From: Allosaccharopolyspora coralli
Lineage (GTDB): Bacteria > Actinomycetota > Actinomycetes > Mycobacteriales > Pseudonocardiaceae
DNA length: 64,000 nt
Assembly: GCF_009664835.1 (NCBI RefSeq)
Contig: NZ_CP045929.1
Coordinates: 3,906,001 to 3,970,000, forward strand
Direction of reading: 5' to 3'
A program made the position numbers and the translations under genes. Under the pieces are notes generated by a model. That model had not been told where the DNA came from and did not search any database. It was given only the letters and a program-made list of their open reading frames with translations. Of the stretch, positions 25,554 through 34,949 are shown one piece after another. How positions within the stretch are numbered: position 1 is the first letter of the stretch; the number at the start of each line of letters is the position of its first letter.

Positions 25554-25780
25554 GCGACCACCGACGTCGACCGGGTTGAGCAGACACGGCACCATGTCTG
25601 CACGGAGAACACGCAGCACACGTCAGTGGGCGCCACGCGACGTCGTCGGATGTGTTCCTTGTCGTCACTCAACCTGTTTGATATCACATCGCGCCGACAA
25701 CATCGCGTGGCATCCCGATAGTGGGTGTCTTCTCACTTGCCTGAGCAGCCAGCTGTCGAGCACACGACGTCACGCTGCGG

Positions 25781-26152
25781 CTAGGAACGGTCCGCCTCGT
25801 CAAGTTCGGCGAGGTAGCGGTTGTACTCCGCCATTTGCGGGTCATCGTCCGCGGAGACACGGGGCGCCTGCGGCGGAACCAGCGGACGGCCGTGTGTGGA
25901 CTCCTCCGCCGGCTCGTCGTCGTGCTCGGTCTGCTCCGGCACAGCGTCCATGCGGACCAAGCGATACCAGAAGAACAACGTGAACAGGCCGAACAGCGGC
26001 CACTGCAGCGCGTAACCGAGATTCTGGAAGCTGCCACCGGCTTCGTGGGCGCGATCCCACTGCCACCCGGTGAGAACACCGGTGGCGATCACGGCCGCGA
26101 GGAACAACGCATGCAGCAGGAGCCACCGCGGCGTAAGCAAACTGCGGTTCAC
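25781..26152 (-). CDS. Small membrane protein, unknown
   Basis: From the GTG at 26152 the product has 123 residues, with two hydrophobic segments (WLLLHALFLAAVIATGVLTG and LQWPLFGLFTLFFWYRLV). The acidic cytoplasmic tail ends MAEYNRYLAELDEADRS. This pattern is common in actinobacteria, with no known function. The GTG is preceded by TAGAAT 7 bases upstream, fitting a leaderless mRNA. A longer frame starting at 26197 begins inside the 56-bp repeat and is unlikely. Confidence 0.6.
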   Translation of the reverse strand: MNRSLLTPRWLLLHALFLAAVIATGVLTGWQWDRAHEAGGSFQNLGYALQWPLFGLFTLFFWYRLVRMDAVPEQTEHDDEPAEESTHGRPLVPPQAPRVSADDDPQMAEYNRYLAELDEADRS

Positions 26153-26187
26153 AGCATCGATTCTAGCGCTGGGGATGGGAGACGGCG

Positions 26188-26243
26188 GTGACAGCATGGG
26201 AACCTTCCTGCCACAAGTGCACGGAAAGTTCCCATGCTGTCAC
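26188..26243. repeat. 56-bp palindrome family, full copy
   Basis: GTGACAGCATGGGAAC and GTTCCCATGCTGTCAC pair exactly, so the CATG variant is on both arms. The centre carries GCCAC/GTGCAC changes. The TGA of the DUF6319 gene (26242-26240 on the minus strand) lies in the right end. Confidence 0.9.
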
Positions 26244-26998
26244 GCTCCGCGAGACGGCTGGTCGGTGAGCTCGGAGAGCGCTCGTTCGGCTTCGGCGAGT
26301 TCTTGCTGCAGCTGTTCCACCCGAGCGCGCTGCTGTTCGCGGGCGGCTTCGAGCAGCGGCTCGACAGCTCCCGCAACGTCCTCGTGCAACGCCTCGGCAG
26401 CGTGTGCGACCGCAGAGGCGCTGACCGGCGCCTCCTTCAGCACCCGTTTCTTGCCGGTCGTGACGTCGACGATCCACTGGCCACCGGATGTGGAGGTCAG
26501 CGTGATGACAACCCCAGGCTGCTGGCCGGTCTTTCGTTGAGCCGGAGGTGCCGCGGCGGCGGTCTTTGTGCTCGTCGCTCGCCCACGTGCGCCGTGGCCG
26601 CCTGCTGACTGTCCGGCCGATGCCTTCGACGGTGCCCGCGCGTGCGACGCGCCCGATTCGTCGGAGCGACCCGAAACGCTCGTCACGGCACCCTCGGCAG
26701 CGCTGGTCTTCTTGCTCGACGCTACTTTCCCTCGGCCCGAGGAGGTCTTCCGCTGACGCGATGGCCTGCTCATGGTCACTTCGCCGGCCGAGAACGACAG
26801 AACATCTTGCGAACCAGCCGGTTTGACCTGGATAAAGTCCCCTTCGTCCAGATCGCCCAACGAGACGACCTTGCCGGAACGGCCCTGCGTCACACCGACC
26901 GCAGCCTGGGTGAACCAGACGGTCGGTGTCCTTCCTGCGGCGAGATCCGCTCGCAGCCCACGAATCTCGTCGGACGAGAGCGCACCGGTCTGAGCCAT
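26240..26998 (-). CDS. DUF6319 family protein
   Basis: The 252-residue protein has an N-terminal conserved region (GLRADLAAGRTPTVWFTQAA, then GRSGKVVSLGDLDEGDFIQV), a basic Ser/Lys/Ala-rich linker, and a C-terminal domain ending in a coiled coil (QQRARVEQLQQELAEAERAL). That arrangement is what I associate with DUF6319 of actinobacteria, of unknown function. The basic linker suggests nucleic-acid contact. GGAAGGA lies 4-5 bases before the ATG at 26998. Its stop codon comes from the palindrome. Confidence 0.65.
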   Translation of the reverse strand: MAQTGALSSDEIRGLRADLAAGRTPTVWFTQAAVGVTQGRSGKVVSLGDLDEGDFIQVKPAGSQDVLSFSAGEVTMSRPSRQRKTSSGRGKVASSKKTSAAEGAVTSVSGRSDESGASHARAPSKASAGQSAGGHGARGRATSTKTAAAAPPAQRKTGQQPGVVITLTSTSGGQWIVDVTTGKKRVLKEAPVSASAVAHAAEALHEDVAGAVEPLLEAAREQQRARVEQLQQELAEAERALSELTDQPSRGA

Positions 26999-27148
26999 GA
27001 CATCCTTCCGCCAGAATCCACCGAACGGCCGGGTTCCGGCCGGACTACGAGACGGCCCGTCATCCGCTCGACGTCCGTGACCTGGCGGCACTTCGGTGGA
27101 CCGGGACCACAACGACCGGACCAGCTTATCGAACGTCCGTGCGAATAC

Positions 27149-28648
27149 TCAACGCCCGTCTGCACGTGCGATCTCGTAATCGGAACGGTCGAGCTTGCGC
27201 GTCCACGCCCAGTACGTCCAGCTGAACCCAGGCCACAAGGTACGGTTCACGCCGTTCTCGTCCAAATACCAGCTCTGACACCCACCGGACGACCACACCG
27301 CGTCGGACAAGTTCTCCTGAACCTTCGTGTTGAACTCGTCCTGCACCGACTGTCGCACGTCGAACAGGTCCACTTCACCGTCGACGACGGGCTCCAAACA
27401 CTGCATCACGTGGTTGAGCTGGGATTCGATCATGAAAACCACGGAATTGTGCCCCAGGCCCGTGTTTGGACCGAGAAGAAAGAACAGATTGGGGAATCCG
27501 GACACGGTCATCCCTAGGTACGCCTCCATCCCGTCCGCCCACGCTTCCTGCAGCTTCCGGCCACCGCGACCCGTGATGGCCAGGTCGTCGAAAGCATCGG
27601 TGACGTGGAATCCGGTGCCGAAGATGATGGCATCAACTTCGCGCTCGCACCCCTCGTCGTCGATCACAGAATTCTCCGTGATCTCCCTAATCCCATCGGT
27701 GTGCAGGGCCACGTTCGCACGGTTCAACGACGGATAAAAGTCGTTGGACAGCAGAATTCGCTTGCACCCCATCGAGTAATCCGGTGTGACGACTTCGCGA
27801 AGCTTCGGGTCGTGCACCTGCTTACGAATGTGGCGCTTCGTCGCCCACTGAGAGATACGCTGAAGGAATCGGTTGCGCAGGACGGCGACGGACCGCAGCT
27901 CAAGCACCCAGTATACGGCGGCACGAGCGACCTTCTGGGCTAGTGGAACCCGCCGGAAAATGGTGCGCACCCGCGAGGGAACCCGGTGATCGGGTTTGGG
28001 CTGAATCCACGGCGGCGTGCGCTGAAAAAGGTGCAGCTGGTCCACTTCTTTCGCGATCTGCGGGACGAATTGAATCGCGCTCGCTCCTGTTCCGACGACA
28101 GCCACGCGCTTCCCCGTGAGGTCGTAGTCGTGGTTCCAGTCGGCAGAATGGAAAGCCTCGCCCTGAAATTTCTCCATCCCCGGGAGGTTTGGGTAGCTGG
28201 GGATGTGCAGCGCACCGAGACCGGAGACAACAGCCTTGCCGATGAACACCCGACCGTCGGCGAGGTGCACGCTCCAGCGACGGGTGTCGTCATTCCACTC
28301 GGCACCGGTGAACTCGGCCTCGTAACGAATGTGCTCGCGGACTCCGTAAGTGTCGACGCACCGCTCGAGATAGTCGCGGATCTCTTGTTGTCCAGCGAAG
28401 GTTCGAGACCAATCCGGATTCTGCTCAAAAGAGAAAGAGTACATCACCGAGGGCACGTCGCAGGCGCAGCCGGGATAGGTGTTGTCGCGCCACGTTCCAC
28501 CGATGTCGTCGTCCTTCTCGAGCAGAACAAAGTCGTGGATTCCGGCCTTCTTGAGCCGGATCGCGGTCCCCAGGCCGGCGAACCCCGTGCCGATGATGAC
28601 GACCGAGGTCATGGACGCCTCGGTCTTTTCCGCCTGCCGTTGCTGCAC
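27149..28648 (-). CDS. Type I Baeyer-Villiger flavin monooxygenase
   Basis: The 499-residue enzyme has the FAD motif GTGFAG near the N terminus, an NADPH motif GTGASA (about residue 190) and the Baeyer-Villiger fingerprint FxGxxxHxxxW as FQGEAFHSADW between them. Such enzymes insert oxygen next to a ketone using NADPH and O2, and the substrate is not evident. The GTG at 28648 follows GGAGG by 6 bases, while an ATG 36 bases later is also possible. It diverges from a TetR regulator over three phased repeats, probable control sites. Confidence 0.9.
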   Translation of the reverse strand: MQQRQAEKTEASMTSVVIIGTGFAGLGTAIRLKKAGIHDFVLLEKDDDIGGTWRDNTYPGCACDVPSVMYSFSFEQNPDWSRTFAGQQEIRDYLERCVDTYGVREHIRYEAEFTGAEWNDDTRRWSVHLADGRVFIGKAVVSGLGALHIPSYPNLPGMEKFQGEAFHSADWNHDYDLTGKRVAVVGTGASAIQFVPQIAKEVDQLHLFQRTPPWIQPKPDHRVPSRVRTIFRRVPLAQKVARAAVYWVLELRSVAVLRNRFLQRISQWATKRHIRKQVHDPKLREVVTPDYSMGCKRILLSNDFYPSLNRANVALHTDGIREITENSVIDDEGCEREVDAIIFGTGFHVTDAFDDLAITGRGGRKLQEAWADGMEAYLGMTVSGFPNLFFLLGPNTGLGHNSVVFMIESQLNHVMQCLEPVVDGEVDLFDVRQSVQDEFNTKVQENLSDAVWSSGGCQSWYLDENGVNRTLWPGFSWTYWAWTRKLDRSDYEIARADGR

Positions 28649-28688
28649 GTCGAACCTCCGGACCAGCCGCTCGCTAGTTGACTCCGCA

Positions 28689-28725
28689 GTAGGTTACTAC
28701 GAGTAGGTTACTTCCGGTAGGGTAC
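28689..28725. promoter_or_regulatory. Three GTAGG(T/G)TAC repeats with 14-bp period
   Basis: GTAGGTTAC at 28689 and 28703 and GTAGGGTAC at 28717 repeat with an exact 14-bp step between the divergent monooxygenase and TetR genes. The last copy ends 5 bases before the TetR start. They are the likely operator of the TetR protein. The direct, 14-bp phasing is unusual for a family that normally binds palindromes. Confidence 0.55.
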
Positions 28726-28729
28726 GGTC

Positions 28730-29377
28730 GTGCAGCCACGACCCACCGCTTCAGCCCCGCGGCAACAGGCCACGCGACACCCAACCCGCAAGCGCCTTAC
28801 CAGGGCGGAACGTGAACAACAGATCCTTGTCGTCGCGGAGCGGGTGTTTGCCGAACGCGGCTACCAAGGGGTGTCCATGGACGACATCTCTCACTTGGTC
28901 GGCTTGTCGAAGCCGATGCTCTACGAGTACTTCGGCTCGAAAGACGGTCTCCTGATTGCCTGCCTCGAGCGGGCCAAGAGAGAGCTGTTGGAGGCGACGA
29001 GCGCCGCTGCTGCGGCGGCGACCGAGCCGGCGCAGCTCATGCACAACTGCTTCGCCGCCTTCTTCCGGTTCGGTGACGAGCACGCGCAGTCGTGGGCGCT
29101 GCTACGCAACGAATCGGCCATCCCGAGTGTTCCGATCAACTCGGGGCTCGAGGCCATCCGGCGCCAACAGGTCGAGTTCACCTCCGCGCTGATGCAACAG
29201 ATACGCCCCGACATCGACACCGAACGGCTCGAAGTGTTCGCCGAAGCGTTGATCGGCGCGTGCGAACGGTTGGCGCTCTGGCGGGAACAGCACCCCGGAA
29301 CCAGCCCCGAAGAAACCGCCGACCACCTACTGGCTCTGGCAGGTACTGGCCTGTTCCCGCCCGAGCGGCAGGCGTGA
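28730..29377 (+). CDS. TetR-family regulator
   Basis: The 215-residue protein has an HTH at about residues 30-75 (REQQILVVAERVFAERGYQG, MDDISHLVGLSKPMLYEYFG) after a basic 20-residue lead. The helical ligand domain follows. It is divergent from the monooxygenase gene and probably represses it until a substrate-like molecule binds. The GTG start lies 6 bases after TAGGGT, which fits a leaderless transcript. The stop TGA is bases 2-4 of a palindrome copy. Confidence 0.88.
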   Translation: MQPRPTASAPRQQATRHPTRKRLTRAEREQQILVVAERVFAERGYQGVSMDDISHLVGLSKPMLYEYFGSKDGLLIACLERAKRELLEATSAAAAAATEPAQLMHNCFAAFFRFGDEHAQSWALLRNESAIPSVPINSGLEAIRRQQVEFTSALMQQIRPDIDTERLEVFAEALIGACERLALWREQHPGTSPEETADHLLALAGTGLFPPERQA

Positions 29378-29429
29378 CAGCAAGGGAACATTCCGCGCAC
29401 CGGTGACAGGAAAGTTCCCATACTGTCAC
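29374..29429. repeat. 56-bp palindrome family, full copy
   Basis: The left arm GTGACAGCAAGGGAACATTC carries the GCGCAC centre variant. The right arm GTGACAGGAAAGTTCCC ends CATACTGTCAC. The arms mismatch at three positions. TGA of the TetR gene (29375-29377) is supplied by the repeat. Confidence 0.88.
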
Positions 29430-29685
29430 CCGGCGCAGGCCGGGGGTGTTGGCGGAACGTGTGCCGAGGTTCGGGTGTGGACGCGTCGTCATCCACTCTT
29501 TCGAGGGGCACCGGAGTTCGACGGTCAAGATCGTGTGGCGGGGCGCCGATGCGGAGCTCGTCGGTCGTTCATCTCGAGGGCGAGCGTCGCGCTCGCCTCA
29601 GCACGGAGAAGGCTCCGCCTTCGACGGCAGGCGCCCTACGGCCGCCGGACGACCGCGCCCAACAACGGAGACCAAGGAGACACAC

Positions 29686-30513
29686 TTGCGCCCCTGGACC
29701 ACGCGCTCCCTACAGGCAGCGGTCGCCGCCGCCGGGATCGCCGCAGCCGGAACCGGCACGGCGACTGCGGCCGGCAGCTCCGCACTGACCGACGCGCCTG
29801 ACGACATCCGGGTCGACGTGCCCGCTGACACGTGTGTGATGCCTGACGGTGTAGCGCCGGATAACAACATCGCACCGTGTGCGGACGTGAACGTCACCAC
29901 GAGCACGCCCAACGTGGTGAAGACCGCCGGCGCCGACATCACCACCATGGCGCACGGGATCGAAGGGGAATTGCAGGACGGCCAGCCTGTCCTCGCCCCC
30001 GGCAAGCCGAACCGCGTGCTCGGTCATGCCTTCGCCGAGACCACTCGCATCGAGAACATGACGCAGACACGCCCGAACCTCGGCGTGGACGTCGAGCCGG
30101 GGCGCACCGGCTTCCTCGACCAGACCCGCCCCGGCGGCGGGCTACTCGACGCCGAGGTGGGGCCACGCGGTCCCTCGCACGAGGGTTTCTCCGCGGCCGA
30201 CACGGCCGTGGACCTGACCGCGGCACAGGGCCACGAAGTGGACCCGATGTTCGAACCGGTCGGCATGGTCACCTCGGCCACCGAGCAGACCCCGCTGCAG
30301 AGTCCCGGCGAGCAGGTCGGCGTTCCGGCTCCGGCCGAGATGATCCCCGCTGTGCAACAGGTTCCTGCGACCACGAAGCTCGACGACGCCGCGACACGCC
30401 CGTTGCAGCAAGGAGTCGCCGACATTCAGGAAGGCATGGCGCCCGTGCTGACACCGTCGGCGTCGACGGTCGGCCACCTCGTCAGCGAGAGCGGCACGCC
30501 CGTACTCAACTGA
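29686..30513 (+). CDS. Secreted protein of unknown function
   Basis: The TTG at 29686 follows AAGGAGA by 5 bases and starts a clear signal peptide (RPWTTRSLQAAVAAAGIAAA, cleavage after ATA-AG or nearby). The mature part is about 245 residues, has few cysteines, and is rich in Pro, Thr and acidic residues. It has no known domain (DITTMAHGIEGELQDGQPVL). A longer frame from 29446 would remove the signal peptide from the N terminus and is not likely. A hairpin terminator follows. Confidence 0.65.
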   Translation: MRPWTTRSLQAAVAAAGIAAAGTGTATAAGSSALTDAPDDIRVDVPADTCVMPDGVAPDNNIAPCADVNVTTSTPNVVKTAGADITTMAHGIEGELQDGQPVLAPGKPNRVLGHAFAETTRIENMTQTRPNLGVDVEPGRTGFLDQTRPGGGLLDAEVGPRGPSHEGFSAADTAVDLTAAQGHEVDPMFEPVGMVTSATEQTPLQSPGEQVGVPAPAEMIPAVQQVPATTKLDDAATRPLQQGVADIQEGMAPVLTPSASTVGHLVSESGTPVLN

Positions 30514-30532
30514 ACTCGCGTTCCTGTTCTCC

Positions 30533-30562
30533 GAGCCGTGGATCCCTTTCGGTCCACGGCTC
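30533..30562. terminator. Stem-loop after the secreted protein gene
   Basis: GAGCCGTGGA (30533-30542) pairs with TCCACGGCTC (30553-30562) around a 10-base loop, 20 bases after the stop codon. No T tract follows, as is usual in high-GC actinobacteria. Confidence 0.55.
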
Positions 30563-30780
30563 GCAGTTCGTCCATAGTGGATCAACCAAGGTATGAATTT
30601 CCCTCATATGCGATGCATTCGGTGATCACCTCATCGGGCTAAATCCGCGCCACAGTGGCTTCTCGGCTCGACTTGCCGACGATCAATCAAGCAGGATCTG
30701 ACGCACTCACGGGACATGATCCGGAAATCGAATCCGGGTCCTGTGAGGAATGGGATCCCCAACGTCGAAGGAGAAACACG

Positions 30781-31038
30781 ATGCGCACCAGTGCACGTGT
30801 CGCAGGAGTGGCCACTGTGGCCGCTGGCATGTTGGCTGTCGCGTCCCCCGCGTTCGCCGACAGTTCGGACAACGAGGGTGTGAACCTGGGCAACGACAAC
30901 AACATCAGCGCTGTGCCGGTTCAAGCGTGCGGTAACAACGTCGGCGCCGCGATCGGCGCGGCCGTGCCGGTGCTGTCGCCCCAGACTGCCGAGTGCGTCA
31001 ACGCGCCCGTGGTGGACCACCCCTCCGTCGAGGGCTGA
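30781..31038 (+). CDS. Small secreted chaplin-like protein
   Basis: An 85-residue product has a signal peptide (MRTSARVAGVATVAAGMLAV, ending SPAFA-DS) and a mature part of about 58 residues. That part holds NLGNDNNISAVPVQACGNNV and ends with a second Cys in AECVNAP. The Gly/Asn/Val-rich stretch with two cysteines resembles chaplin domains, the surface proteins of aerial hyphae, although the spacing is not canonical. GAAGGAG lies 8 bases upstream. The function is inferred from composition. Confidence 0.55.
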   Translation: MRTSARVAGVATVAAGMLAVASPAFADSSDNEGVNLGNDNNISAVPVQACGNNVGAAIGAAVPVLSPQTAECVNAPVVDHPSVEG

Positions 31039-31056
31039 GCACCATCCGCACATGCT

Positions 31057-31088
31057 GAGGGCGTCGGGTCCGGGGACCCGACGCCCTC
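31057..31088. terminator. Bidirectional terminator between convergent genes
   Basis: GAGGGCGTCGGGTC (31057-31070) and GACCCGACGCCCTC (31075-31088) form a perfect 14-bp stem with a 4-base loop. It lies between the ends of the chaplin-like gene and fadB and can serve both. Confidence 0.8.
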
Positions 31089-31107
31089 GGCGTGTCGTTC
31101 CCGATGA

Positions 31108-33324
31108 TCAAGCGGAGGCGGCCGCCACGACGCCCGTGTCGGGCTCACCGATGTCGAGCGACTCCCGCAGTTCCGCCTTGCGCAGCAAGGACTTCGGGGG
31201 CGTGAACCGATCGCCGTACCGGTCGGCGAGTTCCTCGGCGCGAGCGACGAAACCGCTCACGCCACCCTCGTAGCCGTTGATGAACTGCACCACTCCCCCG
31301 GTCCACGGCGGGAAGCCGATCCCGAGGATCGAGCCGACGTTGGCGTCAGGCACCGACTCGAGGACACCTTCCTCGAAACAGCGCACCGTTTCCAGCGCCT
31401 CGACGAACAGCATCCGTTCCTTCAGCTCGGCGAAGTCGAGCGTGCGCGGATCGATCTCGTCCGAACCGAAGGCCGCGGCGAGGCCGGGCCAGAGGCCGAC
31501 ACGCTTGCCGTCCTCGTACTCGTAAAACCCGGCTCCGTGCGCTCTACCCTTGCGGTCGAACTCGTCGATCATGCGATCAAGGACGCCGTCCGCTGGGTGC
31601 GGGTTCCACGTGCCGCCTGCTGCCTCCACCGCCTTCCGGGACTCGTCACGAATTCGGCGAGGCAGTGTGAACGTCAGTTCGTCGAACAACTGCAGCACCG
31701 GAGCCGGATAGCCTGCCTGGGCCGAAGCCTGCTCGATGGACTGAGCGGGGACACCTTCGGAGAGCATCGCGACGCCTTCGTTGAGGAAGGTGCCGATGAC
31801 GCGGCTGGTGAAGAATCCGCGACTGTCGTTGACCACGATAGGCGTCTTGTTGATGGCGCGGACGACGTCGAAGGCTTTCGCCAACGCCGCGTCGCTGGTC
31901 TGCTCACCCCGGATGATCTCGACCAGCGGCATCTTGTCGACCGGGGAGAAGAAGTGCAGGCCGATGAAGTCCTGCGGGCGCTGCACACCCTCGGCGAGTC
32001 CGGTGATCGGCAGCGTCGAGGTGTTCGACGCCAGGAGTGCGTCCGGGGCGACGACCTTCTCGACTTCGGCGTGCACCGTGTGCTTGAGCTGGGTGTCTTC
32101 GAACACGGCCTCGATGACGAGGTCGCAGCCGGCGAGGTCGTCCGCCTGATCGGTCGGGGTGATCCGCGAGAGCAGCGCGTCCTTCTTTTCCTCCGTGGAC
32201 CTCCCCTTGGCGATGGCTTTGTCCAGCAGTGTCCGCGAATAGTCCTTGCCCTTGTTCGCCGCGTCGACGGACACGTCCTTGATGAAGACCTCCATGCCCG
32301 CCTTGGCGCACACGTAGGCGATGCCGGCCCCCATCATTCCGCCGCCGAGAACGGCGACCTTCGAGGCGTTCCACTGCTCGATTCCGTTCGGCCTGCTGCC
32401 GCCCGAATTGACGTGCTGCATGTCGAAGAACAAAGCCTTGATCATGTTCTTGGACGTCTGTCCGCACACGAGATCCAGGAAGTACCGGCCCTCGATCAGC
32501 AGCGCCGTGTCGAAGTCGACCTGCGCGCCTTCGACTGCGGCGCTGAGAATGTTGCGCGGGGCGGGCATCGGGGCGTTCTTGAGCTGCTTGCGGAGGTTGG
32601 CCGGGAACGCCGGAAGATTCGCCGCGAACTTCGGATTGGCCGGGTCGCCACCGGGAATCTTGTAACCCTTCCGGTCCCACGGTTGCGTGGCCTCCGGGTT
32701 GTCCTTGACCCACTGCTTGGCTTTCGCGAGCAGCTCGTCGGCCTCGTCCGCGAGATCGTCGACGAGGCCGACGTCTTTGGCCTTACCGGGGCGCATCTGC
32801 TGGCCCTGAGTGAGGACGTTGATCAGCGCATCGGCGATACCCAGCATGCGAACCGTGCGCACGACGCCGCCTGCGCCGGGCAGGAGGCCGAGGGTGACCT
32901 CGGGGAACCCGAATCGGGCACTCGGAGTGTCGAGCGCGATGCGGTGGTGGCAGGCGAGGGCGATTTCCAGCCCGCCGCCCAGGGCGGTGCCGTTGAGCGC
33001 GGCCACGACCGGTACCCCGAGGGTTTCGACACGTCGCAGGAGCGCCTTGTTGGTGGTGACCGTTTCCGTGACGCGCTCGAGGTCGTCAGGGCGGGCGCGC
33101 AACAGTTCGTTGAGGTCGCCGCCTGCGAAGAACGTCTTCTTGGCCGACGTCACGACGACGCCGGTGATGCCGGCGCGCTCGTCCTCGAGGCGCTGCACGG
33201 TCTCGCCCATGGAGCGCAGGTAGCGCTGATTCATGGTGTTGGCTTGCTGCTGGGGGTCGTCCAGGGTGAGCACGACGATCCCGTCGGCGTCCTGTTCCCA
33301 GCGGATGGTGCTCTGCTCACTCAT
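31108..33324 (-). CDS. fadB: Fatty-acid oxidation complex alpha subunit (enoyl-CoA hydratase/3-hydroxyacyl-CoA dehydrogenase)
   Basis: The 738-residue bifunctional enzyme has an N-terminal crotonase domain (GTALGGGLEIALACHHRIAL). It is followed by an NAD-binding 3-hydroxyacyl-CoA dehydrogenase domain with GGGMMGAGIAYVCAKAG (about residue 335-350), LHFFSPVDKMPLVEI and GFFTSRVIGTF, and a C-terminal repeat domain. It catalyses the second and third steps of beta-oxidation and would pair with the thiolase encoded 11 bases upstream. The ATG at 33324 removes an implausible Arg/His-rich extension. Fatty-acid catabolism is the likely role. Confidence 0.92.
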   Translation of the reverse strand: MSEQSTIRWEQDADGIVVLTLDDPQQQANTMNQRYLRSMGETVQRLEDERAGITGVVVTSAKKTFFAGGDLNELLRARPDDLERVTETVTTNKALLRRVETLGVPVVAALNGTALGGGLEIALACHHRIALDTPSARFGFPEVTLGLLPGAGGVVRTVRMLGIADALINVLTQGQQMRPGKAKDVGLVDDLADEADELLAKAKQWVKDNPEATQPWDRKGYKIPGGDPANPKFAANLPAFPANLRKQLKNAPMPAPRNILSAAVEGAQVDFDTALLIEGRYFLDLVCGQTSKNMIKALFFDMQHVNSGGSRPNGIEQWNASKVAVLGGGMMGAGIAYVCAKAGMEVFIKDVSVDAANKGKDYSRTLLDKAIAKGRSTEEKKDALLSRITPTDQADDLAGCDLVIEAVFEDTQLKHTVHAEVEKVVAPDALLASNTSTLPITGLAEGVQRPQDFIGLHFFSPVDKMPLVEIIRGEQTSDAALAKAFDVVRAINKTPIVVNDSRGFFTSRVIGTFLNEGVAMLSEGVPAQSIEQASAQAGYPAPVLQLFDELTFTLPRRIRDESRKAVEAAGGTWNPHPADGVLDRMIDEFDRKGRAHGAGFYEYEDGKRVGLWPGLAAAFGSDEIDPRTLDFAELKERMLFVEALETVRCFEEGVLESVPDANVGSILGIGFPPWTGGVVQFINGYEGGVSGFVARAEELADRYGDRFTPPKSLLRKAELRESLDIGEPDTGVVAAASA

Positions 33325-33335
33325 GTGCGTATCCC

Positions 33336-34550
<1,215 letters not shown>

Positions 34551-34592
34551 GGGCGTCGTGCCTCCTCGGTACGGCAGGTACTCCATTCAGAG

Positions 34593-34613
34593 TGTGACAG
34601 CATCGCTGTCACA
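34593..34613. promoter_or_regulatory. Palindrome upstream of fadAB
   Basis: TGTGACAGC and GCTGTCACA form a perfect 9-bp inverted repeat around ATC, 43 bases before fadA. It may be the operator of a fatty-acid regulator. Its GTGACAG/CTGTCAC ends are those of the 56-bp palindrome that starts 8 bases further on, so it could instead be a collapsed copy of that repeat. Confidence 0.45.
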
Positions 34614-34620
34614 GTCAATG

Positions 34621-34676
34621 GCGACAGTAAGGGAACTTTCCTGTCACTGGTGACAGGAAAGTTCCCTTACTGTCAG
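34621..34676. repeat. 56-bp palindrome family, full copy
   Basis: GCGACAGTAAGGGAACTTTC and its exact partner arm GAAAGTTCCCTTACTGTC flank a TG centre. Apart from the outermost bases it is a perfect palindrome, close to the family consensus. Confidence 0.92.
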
Positions 34677-34826
34677 AACGCGGTCGTCCACGAGAGGGTT
34701 GGGTGGACTGGAGGTTGATGAGGACGCACGTAACGCCACGAGCGAGGCCTTCCACGCTGTCATTCCTACGACGCCGAGCAGCGTGAACAGGGTGATCAGC
34801 GGCAGTGCGCCGCTCACGCGCTCCAT
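34644..34826 (-). CDS. Possible small membrane protein truncated by the repeat
   Basis: A 60-codon frame starts MERVSGALPLITLFTLLGVV and continues as a hydrophobic segment with high GC at third positions, as expected of a real gene here. Its last eight codons (VRELSCHQ) and stop come from the 56-bp palindrome. A 17-codon frame with GTG at 34867 and AGGAG just upstream overlaps its ATG, which would couple translation. No family is recognised. It may be the remnant of a gene cut short by repeat insertion. Confidence 0.3.
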   Translation of the reverse strand: MERVSGALPLITLFTLLGVVGMTAWKASLVALRASSSTSSPPNPLVDDRVLTVRELSCHQ

Positions 34827-34949
34827 CCGAGCGAGTTCAGCGACGGATCCAGGTCCTGCTCGTACACGACCACTCCTGGGTGGGGTTCGTGCTTGTCCGC
34901 ACGGCCTGCAAGGCGCTCCCTCAGAGCGGCTGAGACTGCGGACGCAGTC

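Noticed and set aside
29446-29685. N-terminal extension of the secreted protein gene
   Set aside because: It would bury the signal peptide, has no ribosome site and is rich in Arg. The TTG at 29686 has AAGGAGA at the right distance.
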